From assembly GCA_023389315.1 (NCBI GenBank), contig JAEWEQ010000033.1:1-16897 (forward strand): a stretch of DNA of 16,897 bases, written 5' to 3'. How positions within the stretch are numbered: the stretch's first letter is position 1; each line of letters opens with the position of its first letter. A program made the position numbers and the translations under genes. Source of the DNA: Actinomycetes bacterium (GTDB lineage: Bacteria; Actinomycetota; Actinomycetes; Actinomycetales; Actinomycetaceae). Under the pieces are notes generated by a model, which did not search any database, had not been told where the DNA came from, and worked only from the letters and a program-made list of their open reading frames with translations. Positions 6,223 to 12,530 of the stretch are shown in pieces.

Positions 6223-8598
6223 ATGAGTAACTACCGCAGCAACGACCACTACCCGAACTCCTCCGGTGGTGGGTACGACAACCGCGGAGAGCGCGGGCGA
6301 GAAGGCGGTAGCCACCAGAGCGGCCGCGGCGGTGGGTACCGCGGTGAACAGGGTGGTCGCGGCGGGTACCGAGTCGGCAGCTATCAAGGCAACCGAGGTG
6401 GTGGGCAACGTGGCGGGTACCAGGGCAACCGCGACGGGCACCAAGGGGGCCACCAGGGCAACCGCGGCGGCTACCAAAAGCGCGACCAAAGAGACGGCGG
6501 CTATCGCCGTAACAACTACCAAGGCGGGTACCAAAACCACCGCGACCGGCAGGACGATCGCCGCGAACCGCGCGAGTTCACGCGTCGCACCGGCACCGAC
6601 CGGGACCTGATCGAACGGCTGCATGATCTCGACGGACGCAACTACGGGGCCTACAAGTCGGTGATCGGCGACTACGATTACGGCGATTTCAAGCTCCACG
6701 TGGACCGCATCCAGTCTGACCCGTACGCCCCGCCGTCGCAACTGCGAGCCACCGCCAGCCCTGAAACCATGGGCATCCCCGCGGACCTGCTGGAAACCGC
6801 GGACCAGCGTCTGGCGGTCGCCGACTTCCTGGCCCGCGAGTTCGCAATCCACTCCAAACCCACCGAAGAGATCCGCATTGCCCGCAGCGGCCAGGAGATT
6901 TTGCAACGCTCCTACGCGACCGTCTCCCCCACCCACGTGGAGCTGCGCTTCCAATGCCAGTTCCCCGCTCGCGGCCGCACCATTTTGGGCCACGCGATGG
7001 CCCGCTTGGCGGATGTGGACATCCCTTACGCGGTGATCGATACTTTCGATTTCGTGTCCGAAGACTCCGCCGACCACCTCGCGCAGCTGCGCCGCCACGT
7101 GGAAACCTACGTCGATTACTTGGCGTTGCAGGGCGAACTGCAATCGCGCGGGTGGATTGGTTTCGTGGCGGACGGGTCCGTCCTCGCGCGTCGCTCCGGC
7201 ATTTCTGACCTACCCCTTACCGACGCCACCGCTTTCACTTCCCCAGATTCTTTGCGTGAAACCGTGTCCTTACCGCACGCCGGCGAGGTCACCGGGATGG
7301 CGCTGCGCCCGGGCGTGACGGTGATCGTCGGTGGTGGTTACCACGGAAAATCCACCCTCCTTAATGCTTTGCAGCGCGGGGTTTACGCCCATGTTCCCGA
7401 GGACGGTCGCGAACTGGTGGCACTGGTCCCGGACGCCATGAAGGTGCGAGCAGCGGACGGGCGGTGCGTGACCGGCGTTGACGTGTCGGCGTTCATCAAC
7501 GGCCTGCCCGGTGGGGGTTCGACCACGCAGTTCTCCACCGAGAACGCCTCCGGTTCCACCTCCCAAGCCGCTTCCATCGTCGAAGCCCTCGAGGTCGGGG
7601 TCCCGGTGGTGCTGATCGATGAGGACACTTCCGCCACCAACTTGATGATCCGCGATGAGCGCATGCGCGCCCTGGTGGTGGCTGATAAGGAACCTATCAC
7701 TCCGTTCGTGGACCGCATCGCCGGCCTGGCCGCGTCCGGCGTCTCCACCGTCCTGGTGATGGGCGGGTCCGGTGACTACCTGGATGTGGCGGACTTGGTG
7801 CTGATGATGGATAACTACGAGTGCGTGGACGTCACGGAGCAGGCCCGCCAGGTGGTGGCTGATCGTCCTCGCCATCGCAGTGACGAGGACGTATTTCCAC
7901 CGGTTCGCCCCCGCTACCCGCTGCCAGGTAAGACCCACGGGGGGCGGGCGAAGACGAAGTCGCGCGGCTTGGATCAGATTTCCCTGGACCGCCAAGACAT
8001 CGACGTGTCCGACGTGGAGCAGATCGTCGATGCCGGCCAAACGGAGGCGATCGCCTGGTCGATCCGCACCCTGTTGGACCGCACGCACGCGAATAGTTTC
8101 GATGGTTCCATTAGTTTGGCTGACGCCCTGGCGCGGTTGGACCGGGTAATGGATGATCACGGTTTGGACGGGCTCGGTTCGGGCGACAAGCCAGCGTTTT
8201 TGGTGCGTCCGCGCCGCGTTGACGTGGCGGCCGCGTTGAACCGTTTCCGTTCGCTGCGCGTCGCCACGGAGCCGACTTCCACGGGCGAGGACGGTGCGGC
8301 TGAGTCGCCTTGGTCAGCGCAGTTGGCGCACCCGCGGGTGGCGCGTTTGCGTGCCGCGGTGGCGGAGTTGGGTTTTGCTTCGGAGTTGGATTATTTGGAT
8401 TCCGAGGACGGTCCGGCCCTGTTCGCGGTGTCAGCGCAGGGGCAGCGTCACTACGTTGCGGCCTTGGCGGATGCGGGTGAGTGCGCGCAGATTGACGCGT
8501 TGATCGGTGAAGATGACGTGGATGCGGGGGATCATCCGCTTGGCGATGGTGGGTTCTTGAAGCACTGGGTGGAGTTGCAGATCCAGAACGAAGGGTAG
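6223..8598 (+). CDS. ABC-class ATPase (PF09818-type) with Arg/Gly/Gln-rich N-terminal tail
   Basis: The 791-residue protein combines two parts. Residues 1 to about 120 are low complexity, rich in Gly, Arg, Gln, Asn and Tyr, with repeated RGGY, YQGNRGG and HQGN units that resemble RGG boxes of RNA-binding proteins. From about residue 125 it matches the predicted 'ATPase of the ABC class' family: Walker A GGGYHGKST (370-378), a signature-like NASGSTSQA (441-449) and Walker B VVLIDEDTSA with Asp466-Glu467. It lacks membrane segments, so it is not a transporter subunit. The trypanosome RNA-editing factor MRB1590 belongs to this fold and binds RNA, so a role in RNA handling is plausible but inferred. 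AAGGGG lies 5 bases before the ATG. It is the only intact rightward gene left of 16500 and probably stands alone. Long antisense open frames over it are shadows. Confidence 0.85.
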   Translation: MSNYRSNDHYPNSSGGGYDNRGERGREGGSHQSGRGGGYRGEQGGRGGYRVGSYQGNRGGGQRGGYQGNRDGHQGGHQGNRGGYQKRDQRDGGYRRNNYQGGYQNHRDRQDDRREPREFTRRTGTDRDLIERLHDLDGRNYGAYKSVIGDYDYGDFKLHVDRIQSDPYAPPSQLRATASPETMGIPADLLETADQRLAVADFLAREFAIHSKPTEEIRIARSGQEILQRSYATVSPTHVELRFQCQFPARGRTILGHAMARLADVDIPYAVIDTFDFVSEDSADHLAQLRRHVETYVDYLALQGELQSRGWIGFVADGSVLARRSGISDLPLTDATAFTSPDSLRETVSLPHAGEVTGMALRPGVTVIVGGGYHGKSTLLNALQRGVYAHVPEDGRELVALVPDAMKVRAADGRCVTGVDVSAFINGLPGGGSTTQFSTENASGSTSQAASIVEALEVGVPVVLIDEDTSATNLMIRDERMRALVVADKEPITPFVDRIAGLAASGVSTVLVMGGSGDYLDVADLVLMMDNYECVDVTEQARQVVADRPRHRSDEDVFPPVRPRYPLPGKTHGGRAKTKSRGLDQISLDRQDIDVSDVEQIVDAGQTEAIAWSIRTLLDRTHANSFDGSISLADALARLDRVMDDHGLDGLGSGDKPAFLVRPRRVDVAAALNRFRSLRVATEPTSTGEDGAAESPWSAQLAHPRVARLRAAVAELGFASELDYLDSEDGPALFAVSAQGQRHYVAALADAGECAQIDALIGEDDVDAGDHPLGDGGFLKHWVELQIQNEG

Positions 8599-8675
8599 TT
8601 CGCGCCGCCAACCGCAGGCCCCGCTCACCGCAGGCTCCCCCGCAAACTGCGGGACCGTCCTCGCGAATCTGGGAC

Positions 8676-9947
8676 CTACCCGGCCACCTGCGGGCGCGGT
8701 TTTCCCTGCCCACTGCTTCGCCCAACCCAGGCGATAACCAGGTAAACGGCCAGCGCGATCACTGCGATCCCGGCGGCCACCAGCATCATGTTGCGATACC
8801 CCAGCGGGTCCACCAGGGTGCCGAGCAGACCCGGGGCGACGCCGGTGCCGAAGTCGACCAGCAGGAAGTAGCTCGCCACTGCCAGGCCCGCGCGTTTGGC
8901 TCCCACTTTCGCCACCGCAATGGCCTGCCCCGCTGACAGCACGGTCCCGTATCCCAAGCCCAGCAGGGCGGCGCCGACCAGCAAGGTCAGCGGCGAGCGC
9001 GCTTGGGAGGTGGCGACCATGCCCACGATGAGCGCAATGATCAGGGGAATCACGACGACGTGGTCACCCCACCGGTCTTGTGCCATGCCGGCCAGGGGGC
9101 GGGAGAAGAAAATCACCACCGCGTAGACCACGAAGTACCAGGCTGCTGCTTCGGTGAGTCCGGTTTCTTTCGCGAACCCGTCGATGAACGTCAGGACCGT
9201 GCCGAAAGTGAAGGCACAAAGAGCCACCACGGCGGCGATGGGGAAGGCTCGTTTGTCAACGAATCCGCCCAAGTTAACCGGGTGCGGGCGCAGGGTGAAA
9301 CCCTTCCTGCGTAGGTGTTTGGGGGCGCGCGAGTGGGCGTGGGTGGTGTGGCGCCCGAGTGCTTTGTCGGCGTCGGGGCGGGCGAAAAGCGCGGCCACCA
9401 GCGATCCGACGGCGACCGTGGTGGCGAGGGCGAACACCCCGGTTTGCCCGGCGCTGGAGCGTTGCAGGGCGATCCCCAGGAAGGGGGCCAGGCCGGTGGC
9501 GATCGACATGCCGGTGGTGAACCACCCTGACCCTTCGGCGCGCCTGCTGGCGGGCACGGTCGCCATGACGGTACCACCCACCGCGGTTTGGGACAGGCCA
9601 AAGCCGATGCCGTGCAAGGTGCGGATTATCAGCGTCCAGGTGAAAGTGGTGGCGGTGAAGTAAGAGGCGATGGCGGCGGCGTGCAAGATGAGGGAGGCGA
9701 TCATCACCGCACGGTAGCCTTTGAGTTCGATCAGGCGTCCGGCCACGAAGCGGGAGATCATGGCGCCGAGGACGAACGCGGAGTTCACGACCCCGGCTTG
9801 GGTGTTGGAGGCGGCGAAGGCGTGGATGGAGTAGGTCGCCATGGTGGCCATGAGGGAGAAGAAAGCCATCGACAGGCCGAAGTTCGCCAGGGTCAGCAGG
9901 GTGAAGGGCGCGGTCCATAGCGGCACCTTGGCGGATTTTTCTGCCAT
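8676..9947 (-). CDS. MFS transporter, 12 transmembrane segments
   Basis: The 423-residue protein has two sets of about six hydrophobic segments, separated by a basic cytoplasmic loop around residues 205-225 (HTTHAHSRAPKHLRRKG). The first half carries the MFS-type loop GRLIELKGYRAV after segment 2, and the second half has the related RPLAGMAQDRWGDHVV. Conserved glycine-rich stretches such as HGIGFGLSQTAVGGTV and GLGYGTVLSAGQ fit the drug/sugar efflux branch, but no substrate can be assigned. GGGGAGGGG just before the ATG at 9947 is a strong ribosome site. It converges with the ABC-class ATPase gene, leaving 77 bases between the stops. The gap to the next gene upstream holds a 62-bp repeat. It appears to be a single-gene unit. 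Confidence 0.88.
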   Translation of the reverse strand: MAEKSAKVPLWTAPFTLLTLANFGLSMAFFSLMATMATYSIHAFAASNTQAGVVNSAFVLGAMISRFVAGRLIELKGYRAVMIASLILHAAAIASYFTATTFTWTLIIRTLHGIGFGLSQTAVGGTVMATVPASRRAEGSGWFTTGMSIATGLAPFLGIALQRSSAGQTGVFALATTVAVGSLVAALFARPDADKALGRHTTHAHSRAPKHLRRKGFTLRPHPVNLGGFVDKRAFPIAAVVALCAFTFGTVLTFIDGFAKETGLTEAAAWYFVVYAVVIFFSRPLAGMAQDRWGDHVVVIPLIIALIVGMVATSQARSPLTLLVGAALLGLGYGTVLSAGQAIAVAKVGAKRAGLAVASYFLLVDFGTGVAPGLLGTLVDPLGYRNMMLVAAGIAVIALAVYLVIAWVGRSSGQGKPRPQVAG

Positions 9948-10066
9948 AGCCCCTCCCCTGCGGTGTTCGCTGCTAGTACCTCTTCAGCGTATATGAACTG
10001 GCCCGCTGCCGGTCATTTGCGTCCGTCACACTCCCCGCCCGCCAACCCACCGCCCACCCAACTTCA

Positions 10067-10128
10067 CAGGCACGTCAACGCCGCACGAACCGTCCTCGCG
10101 ACCCCCTAAACTCACGCGATGACGTGCC
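10067..10128. repeat. 62-bp inverted-repeat element, copy 3
   Basis: The ends are CAGGCACGTCAACGCCG and CGCGATGACGTGCC, total 62 bp as in the other copies. The centre contains GCACGAACCGTCCTCGCG with a perfect CGAGGACG octamer (10091-10098). Its right end directly touches the stop codon (10129-10131) of the VanZ-like gene, so it would form a hairpin at the 3' end of that mRNA. Confidence 0.9.
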
Positions 10129-10698
10129 TTAGGGGCGGGCCCGTAACAGGCGGCGAAGCCCGTAGCCGGCGAGCGTGCCGGCCCCAACTCCCACGAGGTT
10201 CGCGTAAATGTCGGCCCGGTCGTACCCGCGCCCGGGGATGTGCCGCTGCAGGTGTTCGCCACCCAGCGCGTGGGCGCTTTGTAAAGCGGGCGCGCTCCAC
10301 CACCAACCGCGCGGCAGCGTCGCCACCGCGGTGGCAGTGGCGGCGGCGAAAATCGACGCGTGCACCACTTTGTCGGTGTTACGCGGCACCCGGTTGACCA
10401 CCACGCGCGCCACTGATTTAGCTTCCTTTACGGCGTCGCCCGCCACTTGCGCCAGTTTTTGCGCCGAGGACGGTCCCCCAGTCTCCGTTTCCTCGCCGTT
10501 GCTTTCGGCTGCGTTCGCCGGCTCTGGTGTTGCGTTGGCAGTGGAATCAGCGTGTGGCTGCGTAGCTTGCGGTTCTTCGCCCTGACAGGTTTGCCACGAG
10601 GATCCACCCACCCCGGTGGGGTCGGGCAGGTACAGCAACGTCACTTGCGCCGCGAGCGTCGCGGCACTCGCTAAAGCAAGCCAGGCTCGGGTCTTCAT
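10129..10698 (-). CDS. VanZ-like membrane protein
   Basis: The 189-residue protein starts with a signal/anchor helix (residues 5-25), followed by a polar, Gly/Glu/Asn-rich stretch (30-80). The C-terminal half resembles the VanZ-like family: NTDKVVHASIFAAA (107-120), then GGEHLQRHIPGRGYDRADIY (146-165) and a last hydrophobic helix (166-182). VanZ proteins are small membrane proteins linked to glycopeptide resistance in one case but mostly of unknown role. Here only part of the helices is present, so activity is uncertain. The ATG at 10698 with AAAGG upstream is preferred over an upstream start at 10731, whose extra residues lie over the ribosome site. It follows the methyltransferase gene by 94 bases in the same direction. 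Confidence 0.7.
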   Translation of the reverse strand: MKTRAWLALASAATLAAQVTLLYLPDPTGVGGSSWQTCQGEEPQATQPHADSTANATPEPANAAESNGEETETGGPSSAQKLAQVAGDAVKEAKSVARVVVNRVPRNTDKVVHASIFAAATATAVATLPRGWWWSAPALQSAHALGGEHLQRHIPGRGYDRADIYANLVGVGAGTLAGYGLRRLLRARP

Positions 10699-10792
10699 TT
10701 CACTACCTTTTCGTTTTCTTTCCACAGGCACGTCACCCCTAAGGTAGCGTGCTTTTCACTTCGCCCGGGCAGGAGCTCTCGAGAACCGCAGA

Positions 10793-11533
10793 TCAGCGGG
10801 CGCGCCGAGCTACCAGCACGGTGGTCACTGCGAGGCGTTCTTCCTCCACCGCCCTACTCTCGGGCACGTCATCGCCGCCACGGGACACCGGCACGTCATC
10901 GCCGCGCTCACGCAACGAGGGCGAGCGCCCATTGTCACGGCACCGCCCCGCGTGCTCAACGTCCTCAGAAACCGTGATTTCGAACCCGTGCTCACCTAGC
11001 CACGTCTCCAAAGCGGCCCGGTCCCACAGCGCGTCGGCATACGGCGGCCCGCCCACTTTCCGTCCCGCCTGCAGGCGCGAGTGTCCGACCAGAACCAGCC
11101 ACCCGCCCTCGCACGTCCACGGCGCGACACGCTCCAACGCTGCCAAGATCCCGTCATGCCGCTCATGGAAGAACGACACCAGCACCACGTCAGCGTTGAA
11201 TGGCGGCGTCCAGTCGTACACGTCGGCGCGCACCCATTCGATGGAAGCGTCTGGTGCAGTGTTTGGTGCCGGAGTTCGCGTGTGAGCCGCGACCGCAGCT
11301 TCCGCTCCTTCCACGGCGAGAACGTAGTACCCGCGGCGGGCAAGTTCGCGCGCGTGCCGCCCGGTCCCAGCTCCCACGTCGATGGCGCTAGGCCGGTGGC
11401 GAGTGAGGATTCGGACCTGGTCTAGTGCTTCGACTACCAGTGGGTGGGGTTCGGCGGGGAAGAGTTCCTTACCGGTTTCGTTAGCTTCCCGGTAGCGGTT
11501 TTCCCAGAGTGGAAGTGCCTTGTCCATTTTCAC
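10793..11533 (-). CDS. Class I SAM-dependent methyltransferase
   Basis: The 246-residue protein has a Rossmann methyltransferase core. Motif I is IDVGAGTGRH (51-60), the acidic residue after strand 2 is Glu75 (VLAVEGAE), motif III-like RADVYDW is at 102-108, and NADVVLVSFFHERH is the strand 4 region. The WENRY start is typical of tellurite-resistance/TehB-like and related small methyltransferases, but no substrate can be named. The region 198-230 near the C-terminus is unusual: it contains GDDVPVSRGGDDVPES, encoded by two copies of the 62-bp element's end sequence. The GTG start at 11533 overlaps the monooxygenase stop (GTGA); ATG at 11527 is an alternative two codons later. Translational coupling with the upstream gene is likely. 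Confidence 0.85.
   Translation of the reverse strand: MKMDKALPLWENRYREANETGKELFPAEPHPLVVEALDQVRILTRHRPSAIDVGAGTGRHARELARRGYYVLAVEGAEAAVAAHTRTPAPNTAPDASIEWVRADVYDWTPPFNADVVLVSFFHERHDGILAALERVAPWTCEGGWLVLVGHSRLQAGRKVGGPPYADALWDRAALETWLGEHGFEITVSEDVEHAGRCRDNGRSPSLRERGDDVPVSRGGDDVPESRAVEEERLAVTTVLVARRAR
10863..10898. repeat. Element-end repeats within the methyltransferase gene
   Basis: GGCACGTCATCGCCGCCA starts at 10863 and GGCACGTCATCGCCGCG at 10890, 27 bases apart in the same orientation. Both match the left end of the 62-bp element and encode the two DDVP peptides. A further single copy (CAGGCACGTCACC, 10725-10737) lies just upstream of the VanZ-like gene. Confidence 0.75.
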
Positions 11534-11865
11534 CCGCGCGGGTCGCTACCGGGATCTTTGCTAGCGGCTACTTGGTAGTGGCGGATCACGGAGTTCGCGG
11601 CTTTCCCGCGCGCCGCGCTGTCTTCGCCCTCGGGGTGGGAGCGGTGGAAGTGTGCGCTTTGGCGCCAGGATTCGTAGGCGTCCTCGTCGCGCCATCGGGT
11701 GATCACCAGCCAGCGGTCATCCGCCGGGTCGGTGGGGCGACATAGCTCGAAGCCTTCGAAGCCATCGGCTCCAGGGAGGCGCTGGGAGTTGGCGGCGAAT
11801 TTGGCGGCGACTTCTTCGGCGCGCTCGGCAGGGACGGTGAGTTCGTTAGTCACGATGATGCTCAT
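11530..11865 (-). CDS. Antibiotic-biosynthesis-monooxygenase (ABM) fold protein, heme-degrading MhuD/IsdG-like
   Basis: The 111-residue protein fits a single ABM ferredoxin-like domain. Asn7 in MSIIVTNELTV, Phe39 in GFEGFEL, Trp52 and Trp58 (DRWLVITRW), then DEDAYESW and a His-rich SAHFHRSH (70-77) follow the pattern of MhuD and IsdG. Those enzymes bind heme and open it with oxygen to release iron. In MhuD the key residues are Asn7, Trp66 and His75, and comparable residues are present here, so heme degradation is likely but not proven; other ABM proteins have unrelated roles. It is the first gene of a leftward group and overlaps the methyltransferase by four bases. No strong ribosome site is visible before the ATG at 11865. 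Confidence 0.8.
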   Translation of the reverse strand: MSIIVTNELTVPAERAEEVAAKFAANSQRLPGADGFEGFELCRPTDPADDRWLVITRWRDEDAYESWRQSAHFHRSHPEGEDSAARGKAANSVIRHYQVAASKDPGSDPRG

Positions 11866-11934
11866 GGCGGCAGTTTAGCGCGCCGGTATCTATGCCGCAG
11901 GTTTAGGGCCGTTTGCTGCAGCGGCGGTGCCCCG

Positions 11935-12291
11935 ATGCGCCAGGGCACCGCCGCTTTCGTTGCCATCGAAGCTGAGGGAACCGCGATCGTTTCCGTTGAC
12001 GTGGTTAAGGGCATGAAGTTGCGTGCCCCGCGGATCGAAACTGATTCTGAGTGGTGTTTCATTGGCCTGGGTAACCCGGTCCAGGAGTCCATTAAGAACG
12101 GTTACGAGGACATGTTCGACTTCCTCACTGACCGTGGGTTTTCGCGCGAGGACGCCTACGTGGTGATGAGTGCGCTGGCGCATTCTGAGTTGGGCGGCCC
12201 CACCGGAAGCGATGACCCTGATCCGCTGCACCCGTTCACTGCGATCGGCGCGGTGACGGTTCACCGCCTACCGAAGTCGGTTCTTTCGTAG
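11935..12291 (+). pseudogene. C-terminal remnant of an acetamidase/formamidase gene
   Basis: The 118-codon frame corresponds to the last part of acetamidase/formamidase enzymes, which hydrolyse short amides to ammonia and acid. Recognisable parts are GTAIVSVDVVKGMKLRAPR, ETDSEWCFIGLG and the helical YEDMFDFLTDRGFSREDAY followed by VMSALAHSELG. Intact family members have more than 300 residues, so about two thirds, including the metal-binding N-terminal part, is missing. Upstream of about 11930 the frame no longer resembles the family, and no ribosome site precedes the ATG at 11935. It is therefore read as a 5'-deleted relic rather than a small gene. Confidence 0.72.
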
Positions 12292-12357
12292 TTTCCCACA
12301 ACGCGCGTCACCAGCGGCGAGGACGTGTCTGACGTTGGTATTCACGTTGCCTCCCCC

Positions 12358-12450
12358 GGTGGTGCGCTGGTGCAGTAGAAAAGTGGTGCGTTAGTGCAGG
12401 CGCAAAGTGGTGCCTTTGTCCAGCACCACAGTGGTGCGTCCTCCGGCGCT
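12358..12450. repeat. 24-bp tandem repeat, nearly four copies
   Basis: Units begin at 12358, 12382, 12406 and 12430, each opening with AGTGGTGC (GGTGGTGC in the first). The second unit begins AGTGGTGCGTTAGTGCAG. The spacing is exactly 24 bases. In one frame the units read SGALVQAQ and SGAFVQHH, but a TAG interrupts the first unit, so it is treated as non-coding. It lies between the acetamidase remnant and the nrdE terminator. Confidence 0.8.
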
Positions 12451-12472
12451 GGACCTGACGCGCCCCACCCGC

Positions 12473-12517
12473 CACAAAAAGAATTTGGGGGGAACAGCCT
12501 TAGCTGTTCCCCCCAAA
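12473..12517 (-). terminator. Rho-independent terminator of the nrdHIE operon
   Basis: A perfect 15-bp stem pairs 12484-12498 (TTTGGGGGGAACAGC) with 12503-12517 across the four-base loop CTTA. On the minus strand it is followed by TTCTTTTTGTG (12473-12483). It lies 13 bases after the nrdE stop codon. Because nrdF does not intervene, the operon ends with nrdE. Confidence 0.92.
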
Positions 12518-12530
12518 CTGTTACGTGGTG

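Noticed and set aside
6211..7143. 310-residue open frame antisense to the ABC-class ATPase
   Set aside because: It is Val/Ala/Leu-rich and low in motifs, lies wholly over a gene with clear Walker motifs, and follows from the high G+C third positions of that gene.
7270..8160. 296-residue antisense open frame over the ATPase domain
   Set aside because: No ribosome site or family motif; it mirrors a convincing coding frame.
8628..8652. Terminator hairpin between the convergent ATPase and MFS genes (CCGCAG / CTGCGG)
   Set aside because: Only six pairs with a long loop and no T-tract on either strand; too weak to annotate.
12358..12450. Possible CRISPR array or short coding gene
   Set aside because: The 24-base units are contiguous with no spacers, and a TAG breaks the only sensible frame.
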